Origin: Gammaproteobacteria bacterium
Lineage (GTDB): Bacteria > Pseudomonadota > Gammaproteobacteria > Ga0077536
NCBI GenBank assembly: GCA_021773835.1
Contig: JAJFJQ010000057.1
Coordinates: forward strand, 248,001 to 312,000
Reading direction: 5' to 3'
DNA: 64,000 nucleotides
Part shown: piece by piece, positions 18,982-28,665 of the stretch
Layout: each line of letters opens with the position of its first letter
How positions within the stretch are numbered: the first letter of the stretch is position 1
Position numbers and translations under genes: made by a program
The notes under the pieces: generated by a model
The model's database searches: none
Seen by the model: only the letters and a program-made list of their open reading frames with translations
What the model was told of the DNA's origin: nothing

Positions 18982-20161
18982 AATCTGCGCTAATTTCATC
19001 AATCGTGCGGCAACCCAAAATTGCCATGTCGCGAACGATCTCTTCTTTGAGCAAGGCGAGCGCGCGGTCTACCCCGGCCTCGCCACCAGCGCCGAGCCCA
19101 AATAAATAGCTTCGCCCAATCGACACGGCATTCGCACCAAGCGCTAATGCCTTGAGGACGTCGGTGCCACGGCGAATACCGCCGTCGAGGATGACCTCGA
19201 CTTTATCCCCAACCGCCGCGACGATTTCCGGCAACACGTCAACCGGTGCGGGGGTGTGATCAAGTTGACGCCCGCCGTGGGTCGAGACCATGATCGCCGA
19301 GGCACCGATCTCTACTGCCTTCTGGGCGTCGTGTACGGTCATGATGCCCTTCACCACAAACGGGGCACCCCACTCCTCAACCATGTTCTTGGCATCATCC
19401 CATGTCACGCTGCGATCGAATTGACCGGAAATGTAATCCACCAATGTCATCACCGCATCGCCGCTACCACCAGCGACGCGATGTTCAACATTGGCCAAAC
19501 TAAAGGGCGGATTGGCTAGATAGCTTAAAGACCACAAAGGATGAAGCGCAAAATCAAACCATCCGGCTAGGGAAAATTTCGGTGGTATCGTCATACCGGT
19601 GCGCAGATCACGTTCGCGGTTGCCGATTGCCGTTATATCGACAGTAAGGCACATCGCGTGATAGTCGGCGGATTTGCAACGTTCGATAAATTCCGTTACC
19701 AGAGTGCGATCTTTGAACACATAGATCTGAAACCACTTCGGGCCACTACAGGCTTGCGCGACGTCCTCGACCGAATAAGTCCCCATGGTCGACAAGGTAT
19801 AAATTGTGTTCGCCCGGGCCGCCGCTTTCGACACCGCTAATTCACCATCATGATGAAACAGACGCGACATACCGGTTGGTGAACAAAGGACTGGAATGTC
19901 GACCGGCTGTCCGAGGATTGTTGTCGACGGATCGATCTCGCTAACATCTTTTAGGTACCGCGGCAGCAATTCATAGTCATCAAAACTACTGCAGCTCCGT
20001 TTCAGCGTTACCTCGTCTTCCGCCGCACCATCCATGTAATGGAACATCGGGCTCGGCATGCGTATGCGAGCGGCGCGGCGTAGGTCATTGATGTTATGAC
20101 AACGCTTTAGCTGCCATTTCACGAAGGCGGAATCAATCTTTTCGAGCCAGGGCCAAGACAT
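18962..20161 (-). CDS. FMN-dependent alpha-hydroxyacid dehydrogenase (LldD-like)
   Basis: A 399-residue TIM-barrel flavoenzyme of the FMN-dependent 2-hydroxyacid dehydrogenase family. PVLCSPTGMSRLFH, KWFQIYVFKDRTL and the active-site segment STHGGRQLDHTPAP (His general base and Arg) are present, as is the phosphate site VILDGGIRRGTDVLKALALGA. Such enzymes oxidise L-lactate or other L-2-hydroxy acids to 2-oxo acids and pass electrons to the respiratory chain or oxygen. It is close to LldD, but an L-mandelate- or glycolate-type substrate cannot be excluded. Its last 20 bases overlap the CoA-binding gene. Confidence 0.88.
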   Translation of the reverse strand: MSWPWLEKIDSAFVKWQLKRCHNINDLRRAARIRMPSPMFHYMDGAAEDEVTLKRSCSSFDDYELLPRYLKDVSEIDPSTTILGQPVDIPVLCSPTGMSRLFHHDGELAVSKAAARANTIYTLSTMGTYSVEDVAQACSGPKWFQIYVFKDRTLVTEFIERCKSADYHAMCLTVDITAIGNRERDLRTGMTIPPKFSLAGWFDFALHPLWSLSYLANPPFSLANVEHRVAGGSGDAVMTLVDYISGQFDRSVTWDDAKNMVEEWGAPFVVKGIMTVHDAQKAVEIGASAIMVSTHGGRQLDHTPAPVDVLPEIVAAVGDKVEVILDGGIRRGTDVLKALALGANAVSIGRSYLFGLGAGGEAGVDRALALLKEEIVRDMAILGCRTIDEISADYVRRRP

Positions 20162-20248
20162 GGGATCACCGAGTTAGACGTTGCCCCGCGACGATAACAG
20201 ATGGCCGGAAGGCGTTCGAGCGGCAATCATAGTGCAACTCGGGCAAGC

Positions 20249-22039
20249 TTAGAAATTCGACGCATCGAGGTCGAGCACTGACGCCGATCCATCGACTATC
20301 ATTCGCATCAAAGCACTCGTCTGTGGCAATACCTGGCCTGCATAAAAATGCGCAGTGGCGATTTTTGCATCATTGAACACGGAATCACCGTCGCCGGCCG
20401 CCACCATGTCATGACAAATTTGTGCAGCCCGTGCCATCAGCCAACCCCCACAAGTCACACCCCAAAGGTGTAGGTAATGCACCGATGCAGCTTCCGGTAA
20501 CCGCGGGTCCTCGCTTTGCGCCTTGAGCATCCAGTCGAGCACCACACGAAGATCAGCCACCGCTTTGGCGAGGCTATCGGAAATATCAGACAGCCGAGGC
20601 TCATCGGTGCTAAGCGAGGCAGCCACGGCGTCTATCTCCTCAAGCAATTCTGTCGCCGCAGCGCCGCCATCGCGAAACGTCTTACGCCCTACGAGGTCGG
20701 CCGCTTGGATCCCGGTTGTGCCCTCGTAGATCGTTGTAATGCGCGCGTCACGGAGATACTGCGCAGCGCCCGTTTCCTCGATGAAGCCCATCCCACCGTG
20801 CACCTGGATCCCGAAAGATGCCATCTCTATGCCCATTTCCGTGCACCAACCTTTAACGATCGGGGTCAGAAAATCGCCGCGGCGTGACGCGGACTGAACG
20901 GCCTCAGGATCCGGGCTCTTGTCGGCTAAGTCGTAGGCGGTAGCGCATACATAAGCTAGCGCCCGCATTGCCTCGGTATGCGATTTCATTAGCAACAGCA
21001 TTCGGCGCACATCCGCGTGCTCGATAATTGGCACACCGTCGCCGCCATTCGGGCCTATCGGTTTGCCTTGCACACGTTCACGCGCGAATTCCAATGCGAG
21101 CTGATAGGCGCGCTCAGTTATCGCCACGCCTTCGAGCCCGACAGCATGACGCGCCACGTTCATCATAGTAAACATGTACATCAAACCGAGGTTTTCTTCT
21201 CCAACCAGATAGCCAATCGCGCCATCGCCATCACCGTATGAGATCACTGCTGTTGGGCTCGCGTGGATGCCAAGTTTGTGTTCAATCGAGACACAGCGGA
21301 GATCGTTGCGCTCGCCCAAGCTACCATCGTCGTTGACCAGGAATTTAGGCACGATGAACAGTGAGATACCGCGAGTGCCTAGCGGCGCATCTGGTGTTCG
21401 GGCCAAGACCATGTGGATAATGTTCTCAGTGAGATCGTGTTCGCCGTAGGTAATAAATATTTTCTGCCCAGTGATTCGGTAATGATCTCCCTCGGGCACG
21501 GCTTTCGTTCTCACGGTGCTGAGATCCGAACCGGCTTGCGGCTCGGTCAGGTTCATGGTGCCAGACCATTGGCCAGCTACCATCTTAGGAAGATAGATGT
21601 CCTTAAATCGTTGTTCGGCATGATGCTCGATAGCGTCAGTAGCACCCTGTGTCAGCATTGGACATAAGGCGAAGGACAGATTTGCAGAATTCCACATCTC
21701 GCTTACGGCGGCGGCTATCAGCTTGGGTAAGCCCTGCCCTCCATACTCGGGATCGCCACCGAGGCTCGCCCAGCCTGCTTCGATAAATGTTTTGTAGGCT
21801 TCACGCCATCCATCGGGGGTAGAGACATCTTGACCATCGAGACGTGAACCCTGAACGTCGCCGGTTTGATTGAGCGGTGAAAGTACCTCTGACGCCAGCT
21901 TTCCCGCCTCTTCAAGTACCGCATCAAGGAGTTCCGGGGTCGCCTCCGCAAAATCGCTGATCGAATTCAACTTCGACAAGCCGGCGAGGTTTTCAATCAC
22001 GAATTTCATATCAGCGATAGGCGCCTGATACTCAGCCAT
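20249..22039 (-). CDS. Acyl-CoA dehydrogenase (DmdC-like, long form)
   Basis: A 596-residue acyl-CoA dehydrogenase with an extra C-terminal domain beyond the usual 380 residues. The FAD region shows NLTEPQAGSDLSTVRTKA and GQKIFITYGEH. The catalytic glutamate lies in TTIYEGTTGIQAADLVGRK, and a GGMGF stretch precedes it. This long form matches the family of 3-methylmercaptopropionyl-CoA dehydrogenase (DmdC) and related beta-oxidation enzymes. It oxidises an acyl-CoA to the 2-enoyl-CoA with electron-transfer flavoprotein as acceptor; the chain and substituent are not deducible. GGAG stands 8 bases upstream of the ATG. Confidence 0.88.
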   Translation of the reverse strand: MAEYQAPIADMKFVIENLAGLSKLNSISDFAEATPELLDAVLEEAGKLASEVLSPLNQTGDVQGSRLDGQDVSTPDGWREAYKTFIEAGWASLGGDPEYGGQGLPKLIAAAVSEMWNSANLSFALCPMLTQGATDAIEHHAEQRFKDIYLPKMVAGQWSGTMNLTEPQAGSDLSTVRTKAVPEGDHYRITGQKIFITYGEHDLTENIIHMVLARTPDAPLGTRGISLFIVPKFLVNDDGSLGERNDLRCVSIEHKLGIHASPTAVISYGDGDGAIGYLVGEENLGLMYMFTMMNVARHAVGLEGVAITERAYQLALEFARERVQGKPIGPNGGDGVPIIEHADVRRMLLLMKSHTEAMRALAYVCATAYDLADKSPDPEAVQSASRRGDFLTPIVKGWCTEMGIEMASFGIQVHGGMGFIEETGAAQYLRDARITTIYEGTTGIQAADLVGRKTFRDGGAAATELLEEIDAVAASLSTDEPRLSDISDSLAKAVADLRVVLDWMLKAQSEDPRLPEAASVHYLHLWGVTCGGWLMARAAQICHDMVAAGDGDSVFNDAKIATAHFYAGQVLPQTSALMRMIVDGSASVLDLDASNF

Positions 22040-22242
22040 TTTCGGTCTCCAATAGACGGTTCAATCCAGCGCTGCGGCGGCAGTACGCACACCTACATAC
22101 AATACCAATAAATTCGGTGTGAACTGAGCCAATTGAGCGCGATAGTAATCCTGGGTCACAGCGACCGGAGAGCAGCGCTGTGATACGCCGCGTCGGTAGC
22201 TACTACAAAAGACCTCGCCAACAATTGCGAGGCGCAGCTCCG

Positions 22243-24306
22243 TCAGGCAGTGGCCAAAAAAGGCAACGGGCCAAGATCTATCGGCCCTTGGTTCATTATT
22301 TCGAATTGGCGCGTCGGCAGTCCGCGGCGCAGGCGCGCGTAGGAAGCCAAGGCCCATAGCGGAAAATAGCGGCTATAGCCGTGATAACGAAGGTAAAAAA
22401 CACGTGGAAATCCGGTACCGGTGTAGGCCTCTTCATCCCATTCACCAGCATCGTTTTGCGTGCGCACGAGATAATCGACACCACGCTCGACTTGCACACA
22501 ATCGACCTCGCCGACGGCCATTAGCCCTAGGATCGCCCATGCCGTCTGCGATGCAGTACTTTCACCTTTACCGCGCAATATCGGATCGTCGTAGCTGTTG
22601 CAACTCTCGCCCCAACCGCCATCCGGATTTTGTATTTCTTTTAACCATTCAACCGATTTGCGGATATACGGCTTCGCCACATCTTCTCCTAAGATCCCCA
22701 CAGCACTGAGAACGCTCCAAGTACCGTAGATGTAGTTCACGCCCCACCTTCCATACCATGCGCCAAATTCTTCCTGATCGTTTTCGAGAAATTCCAATGC
22801 TTTGTGCAACGGCGGAAAATTTTGGTCGTAACCCAACATCGCTAGCAGTTCTACGCATCGGGCCGTGAGATCTGCGGTTCCCGGATCAACGAGCGCACCG
22901 TGATCCGCGAATGGAATATTGTTTAGATATTCGTGGTCGTTGCCGATATCGAACGCACCCCAGCTGCCGTCTGGGTTTTGCATGCCGAGAACCCAATTTA
23001 CAGCCTGATTAATCCGTTTTATTTTCAGTTCTTTGTCGTGTACGCCGGCGCGTATGAGGGACATCAAGACCATGCCCGTATCATCAACGTCGGGATATTT
23101 ATCGTTTTCGAATTGAAACGCCCAGCCGCCCGGCGGGAGATCACGAGCCTGGTCCGACCAATCACCCTTGACAAAAATTTGTTGGTCCAGCAGCCAATCT
23201 ACTGCCTGCTGCACTGCCGGGTGGTCAGGCTGCGCGCCGGCTTCGGTCATCGCCGTTAAAGATAGACAGGTGTCCCAGATTGGTGAAACGCACGGCTGGC
23301 AGTAGGTTTCTTCTTCTTTCTCTAAGACGAGATCCTCGATCGCCTGCATTGTGCGGATAAAATCCGGGTCATCTTCTGGTGCACCGAGCGAGCGTAGCGC
23401 CACTGCCGCGTTGGCCATCGCCGGGTAGATGGCGCCAATACCGCCCTTCCCTTTGGCATGGTCCCGCATCCAATCCTCTGCCCGACGCAGCGCCGGTTTT
23501 CGGACCCAATCTGGCGTTAATCGGTCTACTATTTTCAGCAGCCGGTCGAACAACAAGAAGGCATTTCGTAGCGGTTTGCCGGGTTTGAAATGATCCACGT
23601 GACGCAGTGTCGCCGGATCACTCAGAAACAATTCGCTGACGCCCTGCTCTGGGGTCAGGTCCACTACCGGCCGTTTCGCAAATATAATCAGCAGCGGAAC
23701 AATCACGCAACGTGACCAATAGGAAACCTTACTCAGATTAAAGAACCACCACTTCGGCAGATACATAATCTCGACCGGCATCGCCGGTACGGTTCTCCAA
23801 GGTATCTGACCGAAAATCGCCAAGGTAATGCGGGTAAACACGTTGACCGCTTCCGCCCCTCCATTAGCACGTACCCAGTTTCGCGTCCGGACCATGTGGG
23901 GTTCGCTCGGCAGATCGCCGGCGAGCTTCAGGGCAAAGTAAGCCTTAACGGTCGCACTAATATCCCCGGGGCCACCCTCATACAAGCCCCAACTACCGTT
24001 GTCGTGCTGGCGACGACGTAGGTATTTTCCAATCTGAAGTTCACGATCGCGATCGACCGTACGCATAAAGTACTGCAGAAAAATATACTCGGAAGGTATC
24101 GTGACGTCGGCTTCTAGTTCGAACAACCAATGGCCATCGTTTGCTTGGCGCTGGGCCAAGGTGTTCGCGGCGCGGTTCATAGCGACCTGTATGGGATCGC
24201 TTGCAGGTTCTAATTGATGGACTGCGTGCTCCACCAATACTTCGACTATTTCTTCCGTGTCCTGATCGAGGACAAGCTCGGCAATCGTTTCGTCGGGTGT
24301 ACTCAT
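22243..24306 (-). CDS. shc: Squalene-hopene cyclase
   Basis: A 687-residue terpene cyclase that folds squalene into hopene and diplopterol at the inner membrane. The protonating DXDD motif is intact (DVDD, about residues 406-409, in KYPDVDDTG). Multiple QW-type repeats are visible, for example NPDGSWGAFDIGN, NPDGGWGESCNSYDD and NDAGEWDEEAYTGTGFP. The length is normal for the family. No hpn genes for hopanoid side chains are adjacent; the upstream neighbour is a c-di-GMP protein and the downstream one an acyl-CoA dehydrogenase. Hopene synthesis is well supported; extended hopanoids would need genes elsewhere. Confidence 0.95.
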   Translation of the reverse strand: MSTPDETIAELVLDQDTEEIVEVLVEHAVHQLEPASDPIQVAMNRAANTLAQRQANDGHWLFELEADVTIPSEYIFLQYFMRTVDRDRELQIGKYLRRRQHDNGSWGLYEGGPGDISATVKAYFALKLAGDLPSEPHMVRTRNWVRANGGAEAVNVFTRITLAIFGQIPWRTVPAMPVEIMYLPKWWFFNLSKVSYWSRCVIVPLLIIFAKRPVVDLTPEQGVSELFLSDPATLRHVDHFKPGKPLRNAFLLFDRLLKIVDRLTPDWVRKPALRRAEDWMRDHAKGKGGIGAIYPAMANAAVALRSLGAPEDDPDFIRTMQAIEDLVLEKEEETYCQPCVSPIWDTCLSLTAMTEAGAQPDHPAVQQAVDWLLDQQIFVKGDWSDQARDLPPGGWAFQFENDKYPDVDDTGMVLMSLIRAGVHDKELKIKRINQAVNWVLGMQNPDGSWGAFDIGNDHEYLNNIPFADHGALVDPGTADLTARCVELLAMLGYDQNFPPLHKALEFLENDQEEFGAWYGRWGVNYIYGTWSVLSAVGILGEDVAKPYIRKSVEWLKEIQNPDGGWGESCNSYDDPILRGKGESTASQTAWAILGLMAVGEVDCVQVERGVDYLVRTQNDAGEWDEEAYTGTGFPRVFYLRYHGYSRYFPLWALASYARLRRGLPTRQFEIMNQGPIDLGPLPFLATA

Positions 24307-24856
24307 TCAGTTGTTCTCTTTTGCCTTCCGCCAACTTAAGCTCGGTCTAGGAAGCAAAGAGCTCGCAGACCGCCGGTGCATACGATTTGATCAAATAAAT
24401 ATCGTGGTTCCGGGCGTTGTTATTTTAGTTTCAACCTTTAGGTCTAACGCGAATGTTTCGGACACCGCCGCAGTCTTGTTACTCATTCAATTATCTCAAC
24501 GCCGACTTCCCCGAGGTCAGCGCGCTCCTGTATCACACGATGTGCTACGGATCTGTGATTGGAACAAACCGAATGTCCGTCTCCAGTACAACCATCTGGC
24601 CACGCCGGAGGAATTGGGGATTGCGCATTTATGGGACAAATTTGTTGTCTATCCGCCTCGCGCCGATCCTCCAAAACGTTGCATTAAGCGCTACCGTATT
24701 CTATTGATATTACATCTAATTGCAAGGAGTTAGCTTGCTATATTTGGAGATCAAGTGACGTCTTGTTGCGCTTTAGCAACGTCGAATTAGCGGCTACTCG
24801 CGGATCCTGACGGACGCTAATGCTACCTGCAGACGAAGTGTGTAGTCGTGCGCGGT
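24307..24856. other. Gap upstream of squalene-hopene cyclase
   Basis: These 550 bases separate shc from the REC-GGDEF-EAL gene, both on the minus strand, and should contain the shc promoter. Open frames on the plus strand here have no family resemblance, no ribosome binding site and unlikely composition. No RNA gene or repeat is apparent. Confidence 0.45.
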
Positions 24857-26662
24857 CTAGCTGGGAGCTAGGTGTGATTCGAGTACAGTACGATTTCGGG
24901 TCCGCACCCAGTCAACGAATTGCTCATAGGGTAGCGGTTTACTAAACAGGAAACCCTGCACCTCATCACAACCTTCGCGCAATAAGAAGTCCAATTGTGC
25001 TTGGGTTTCGACGCCCTCGGCGACAACTTTCAAGCGCAGCGCAGCGCTCAATGCGACGATAGCGCGCGTGATCGCTTCATCGTCGCTGTCGCCAGGGATA
25101 TCACGGATAAATGAACGGTCGATCTTCAATCCGTCGATTGGAAACTTCTTGAGATAGGCTAGCGAAGAGTAACCCGTTCCAAAGTCGTCCAGATAGATGG
25201 CCAAACCGAGTGCCTTTAGATCGTACAGGGCGACCTGACTAGCCTCGGTGTCGTCCATTAGCAAACTTTCGGTAATTTCCAGCTCCAATCGATTGGGATC
25301 AAATTGCAACTCATAGAGCAGCCCTTCGACCGTCTGCTGGAGATCACCTTGCCGAAATTGGCGCGCGGAAAGGTTAACCGCAACATTAACGTCTTCGATC
25401 CCACTTTGGGCCCAGCGTATCGCGTCTTCGCACGCTCGTCGAAGTACCCATTCTCCTATGGGAACGATCAGGCCGGTTTCTTCGGCAACTGGAATGAAGT
25501 CGACCGGGGAGACGAGCCCGCGTAGTGAGTGTTGCCAGCGTAATAACGCCTCGACCCCAAGCACCTTCCCCGTTTGAAGGTCAACCTTCGGCTGATAGCA
25601 GAGAAACAACTCCTCCCGTTCAATCGCGTGCCGTAGTGCTGATTCGATACTCAGTCGTTCCACAGCTCGCGCATTGAGATCGGCGGTGAATAACTGATAT
25701 TTGTTGCGACCCTCATCTTTGGCACGGTACATCGCCGCATCCGCATTGCGGATGAGACCCGTGATTTCGGTTGCATCTGACGGAAAGAAGGTCACGCCGA
25801 TACTCGTTGTCGCGTAAATTTCCTGCCCGTGTATTTCTATCGGTTGCTCCAATGATTTAATTATTTTGCGACACACGAGCTCTGCGTCGAACGCAGAACT
25901 AATTTCTTCAAGTACGATTGTGAATTCGTCACCGCCGAGACGAGCGATTGTGTCAACTTTGCGTACACACGTTTTTAAGCGATCGGACACAGCAACGAGC
26001 AATTCGTCCCCAACTAGATGTCCGAGGGTATCGTTAATCGATTTAAACCGGTCCAGGTCAAGGAATAACAGTGCAACGAGATGACCGCTACGTTCCGCGC
26101 GGGAGACGGCCTGGGCCAACCGATCTTGGAACAGTTCTCTATTTGCCAGGCCAGTCAACTTATCGTAGTGCGACAAATACGTTAAATGTTGATCAGCTAA
26201 TTTTCTCTCGATGGCGTAGCGGACTGTTTTTAGAATCAGCGCGCCGTCGCTTTGCCCTTTAACCAGGTAGTCTTGTGCACCGAATTTAACCATCTCAACC
26301 GCGGCGGGATCGTCATCACAGTGCGTCATAACGATGACCGGCAGATTGTCGCTGGCGAGCACTAGCCGCCGGAGCGTATCAATACCGTTCGAATCTGGAA
26401 GGTCGAGATCGGCGATTATCGCGTGGAAGTTCTCTTCGCCGATTTTCTTGATACCTGCTCCGAGCGTCTCGACGTGCTGCAGATCGAGCTGACTAGATGT
26501 GGTTTCGTCCAATAAGGATCGAATCAGAACCGCATCGCCGGGATTTTCCTCGATCAGTAATAACTTTAACGTTTCGTCCAAGTTACCGGGGCGGTGCTCA
26601 CCGGTTCCCCGGTTGATTTCGTACGCGACGACCGGTGCGTAGTCTTCGATCGGCAGCGACAT
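24857..26662 (-). CDS. Response regulator with GGDEF and EAL domains
   Basis: About 601 residues in three domains. The receiver (about 30-150) has ADLDLPDSNG with the phosphoacceptor Asp, VIVMTHCDDD and the conserved Lys in YLVKG. The GGDEF domain (about 170-335) is intact (ARLGGDEF) and has an RKVD inhibitory site upstream. The EAL domain (about 345-590) is also intact: EALLRW, NLSARQ, EITES, DDFGTGYSS and KIDRSF. Both synthesis and breakdown of c-di-GMP are therefore possible, switched by phosphorylation. No histidine kinase lies nearby. The start is the ATG at 26662, preceded by AGGAA at 7 bases; a TTG two codons earlier is the longer option. Confidence 0.93.
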   Translation of the reverse strand: MSLPIEDYAPVVAYEINRGTGEHRPGNLDETLKLLLIEENPGDAVLIRSLLDETTSSQLDLQHVETLGAGIKKIGEENFHAIIADLDLPDSNGIDTLRRLVLASDNLPVIVMTHCDDDPAAVEMVKFGAQDYLVKGQSDGALILKTVRYAIERKLADQHLTYLSHYDKLTGLANRELFQDRLAQAVSRAERSGHLVALLFLDLDRFKSINDTLGHLVGDELLVAVSDRLKTCVRKVDTIARLGGDEFTIVLEEISSAFDAELVCRKIIKSLEQPIEIHGQEIYATTSIGVTFFPSDATEITGLIRNADAAMYRAKDEGRNKYQLFTADLNARAVERLSIESALRHAIEREELFLCYQPKVDLQTGKVLGVEALLRWQHSLRGLVSPVDFIPVAEETGLIVPIGEWVLRRACEDAIRWAQSGIEDVNVAVNLSARQFRQGDLQQTVEGLLYELQFDPNRLELEITESLLMDDTEASQVALYDLKALGLAIYLDDFGTGYSSLAYLKKFPIDGLKIDRSFIRDIPGDSDDEAITRAIVALSAALRLKVVAEGVETQAQLDFLLREGCDEVQGFLFSKPLPYEQFVDWVRTRNRTVLESHLAPS

Positions 26663-27206
26663 CGGCAAATTCCTAGTCGTTAGCGTCGGGCGAGTTTGGC
26701 CCGAGTGGGTGCGTCGACCACTTGCTCGGTTTCACGGCGAGTAAATCGCCGACAGTAGGAGATTTTTGTTAGCAACACCGAACAAATAGCGGCGCGGCGC
26801 GTTGGAACTTTAGCTCTACGGCTCTGCATGTTGGCCAAAGATATTGAGAGAATTCGATGCTCAAATAAAGGCTTATGACAGAATCTTAATATGCAGGTCG
26901 AGCTTTTAAATTTAGCCTAACTGAATTTTCCTCGTAAAATGTCGCCACTGGGCGCCGGAGCGCGACCAACTATGCATATTGGTGCCATAATATTCAGTGC
27001 GTGTGTTGGCAGGCAGGGCCGCGCTCGCTGTATCCAAGCTTGTGATCGGATCGACTAAAAACGGCATTAAGTTGAGCGTCAGCGCACAACTTTACACTGG
27101 ATGTCAATCTATTCTTAACCGTCCGAGGCAAGCATATTCGTGCAAAATTTGGCGCGTGAGTTTTCGCGACAATGCACGGGAGTCATCAGCAAAAAGGGAA
27201 CTATCA
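26663..27206. other. Intergenic region between divergent genes
   Basis: These 544 bases hold the promoters of the leftward REC-GGDEF-EAL gene and the rightward secreted-protein gene. The plus-strand frame of the latter is open back to 26997, but that extension lacks a signal peptide and a ribosome binding site, so I treat it as untranslated. The segment around 26850-26950 is AT-rich. I see no RNA gene. Confidence 0.45.
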
Positions 27207-28313
27207 ATGAATTTCGTGAAGTTACTTCCACTACTACTTGTTCAAACTTTATTCGTGCAGTATTGCCTCGCAGCCGAGGGCGGGAGATTCAGGGAGGCTG
27301 GTGACGCCCACCAATCTCCTACTGTTCAAAGCGCTAACAAAAATGCGTCCGGGACAACTAAGAGCAACGGATCCGGCCAAGCCCAAGTTAATCGATTTAC
27401 GTCGCCGGGGAATAACGCTACCCCACAATCGAAACAAAGTGGTGGCCTGGGCAGCAACAATGTTTCGAACCAACCGCAACCGCAAGAAACATTGCTACGA
27501 GACCAGCAACCGAGACCGCAGGAAGTCCCACGAGAAACATTGCTACGCAACCAGCAGTCGAAACCTCAGCCGAAACCTCAGCCGAAACCTCAGCCGACAT
27601 CACAGCCGACATCACAGCCGTCAGCGCCGGTGCCTGCTGTTGCAGGGATCCTGATCGCGCGAGCGCTCGCTAGCGATGCGGAAATCGACACTATGCATTT
27701 TGTCTCCTCTATGGTGTACCCAGCTACCGATCCGCGGGCGGCTTTCTATGACCCATCAATTGGTGGCGCAAGCATTCCCCTCATTCCCGGCGAGCCTATT
27801 TCAAGCATCCGCAAAGACAGTGCAACCGTTAAGGCTCCTGTTACCGGTCGTGTATACGTCGAGTGGGATTTTTACGTACCACAGTCGTTCTACGACCTGC
27901 CATGGGGATCGATGCGCTGGAATTCGATTAAGACCTTTCGCGCGTATAACCATCACAAGCGGGAAGTTCGACAGAATACGTCAGCCACACTGACGTTCTT
28001 GCCGCCGTCTGGGACAATGTGGGTACGTGAGGCCGGGCAGTACGTGGGGCCGGCCAGACTCGATGTCAAATACATGCCACCGGCTGACACGTGGGTTACC
28101 CACCGAATCACCAAGGATTATGACGATATGACCTTAGAGTTTTCCGCCAGCATCAACGGCGAGATAATCGCATCGGCTCAATGCGATATGACCTACCTGA
28201 CTCCAATCGACAACATCGCCGCACTCGTGCATAGCTCAGGCCGAGAAGATGGCGATGATCAACGTAGGCCGACCTTCTTTGGGTATCGCAATTTGATATT
28301 AGGTGTTGAGTGA
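27207..28313 (+). CDS. Secreted protein of unknown function with Pro/Gln repeat linker
   Basis: A 368-residue exported protein. The start at 27207 is supported by GGGAA upstream and by a clear signal peptide (MNFVKLLPLLLVQTLFVQYC, cut near CLAAEG). Residues about 25-145 are a Ser/Asn/Gln/Pro-rich, presumably unfolded linker. In it ETLLR-DQQ-PRPQ and ETLLR-NQQ-SKPQ form a duplicated unit, followed by a PKPQ/PTSQ tandem repeat. The C-terminal 200 residues (from about 150) look like a folded beta-rich domain with many Trp, Tyr and Phe (YVEWDFYVPQSFYDLPWGSM), which might be a jelly-roll lectin or lyase-like fold. I do not recognise the family. The frame ends just before a strong hairpin. Confidence 0.8.
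   Translation: MNFVKLLPLLLVQTLFVQYCLAAEGGRFREAGDAHQSPTVQSANKNASGTTKSNGSGQAQVNRFTSPGNNATPQSKQSGGLGSNNVSNQPQPQETLLRDQQPRPQEVPRETLLRNQQSKPQPKPQPKPQPTSQPTSQPSAPVPAVAGILIARALASDAEIDTMHFVSSMVYPATDPRAAFYDPSIGGASIPLIPGEPISSIRKDSATVKAPVTGRVYVEWDFYVPQSFYDLPWGSMRWNSIKTFRAYNHHKREVRQNTSATLTFLPPSGTMWVREAGQYVGPARLDVKYMPPADTWVTHRITKDYDDMTLEFSASINGEIIASAQCDMTYLTPIDNIAALVHSSGREDGDDQRRPTFFGYRNLILGVE
27558..27617 (+). repeat. Five 12-bp tandem repeats inside a gene
   Basis: Three copies of a unit near CCGAAACCTCAG (27558-27593, the first starting TCG) and two of CCGACATCACAG (27594-27617) run head to tail in frame, coding SKPQ, PKPQ, PKPQ, PTSQ, PTSQ. Copy number could change by slippage without shifting the frame. 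Confidence 0.95.
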
Positions 28314-28318
28314 TTGAA

Positions 28319-28354
28319 CAACAAAGCGCGGGACTGAATACCCGCGCTTTGTTG
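28319..28354 (+). terminator. Hairpin after the secreted-protein gene
   Basis: A perfect 14-bp inverted repeat (28319-28332 with 28341-28354) with an 8-base loop follows the stop codon by 5 bases. It lacks a long T-run, so it may act as a transcript-stabilising or weak terminator. Its position between a rightward gene and leftward tRNA genes suits a bidirectional terminator. Confidence 0.65.
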
Positions 28355-28505
28355 AACCTACGCCAAGATAGTCGCAGTCGTAACAATATTTTAGCCGCAA
28401 GATTGACGACCTCAGACGGGAAGCGAGATTGTCGATCACCGCAATGTTGTTACGAACGCTTTGAGAATCGTCCCACGTACATCGTCTGTGCTGCTGGTTT
28501 TAATT

Positions 28506-28592
28506 TGGTGCCCGGAGCCGGACTCGAACCGGCACGGCCGTAAAGCCGAGGGATTTTAAGTCCCTTGTGTCTACCAATTCCACCACCCGGGC
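28506..28592 (-). tRNA. leuZ: tRNA-Leu (anticodon TAA)
   Basis: Cloverleaf with a long variable arm. The acceptor 5' strand GCCCGGG pairs with TCCGGGC, the T-loop is GGTTCGAGTCC, and the anticodon loop is ACTTAAAAT with TAA. The CCA end is encoded. It is the last gene of the Gly-Cys-Leu tRNA set behind pgsA, as in E. coli. Confidence 0.97.
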
Positions 28593-28665
28593 GCGGTCAC
28601 TCGATTGCGTTGGCATGCGCAACGTCAACGCCGCCATTATGACGTCCTCGGCGGCGTCCAATAAA

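Noticed and set aside
24311-24733. 140-codon plus-strand frame upstream of shc
   Set aside because: No ribosome binding site, no family resemblance, unlikely composition; it overlaps the probable shc promoter region.
26997-27206. N-terminal extension of the secreted protein
   Set aside because: A signal peptide and a ribosome binding site both point to ATG 27207; the extension would bury the signal peptide.
27558-27617. Possible CRISPR-like repeats
   Set aside because: The 12-bp units are directly adjacent, without spacers, and code in frame for PKPQ/PTSQ. They are a coding tandem repeat.
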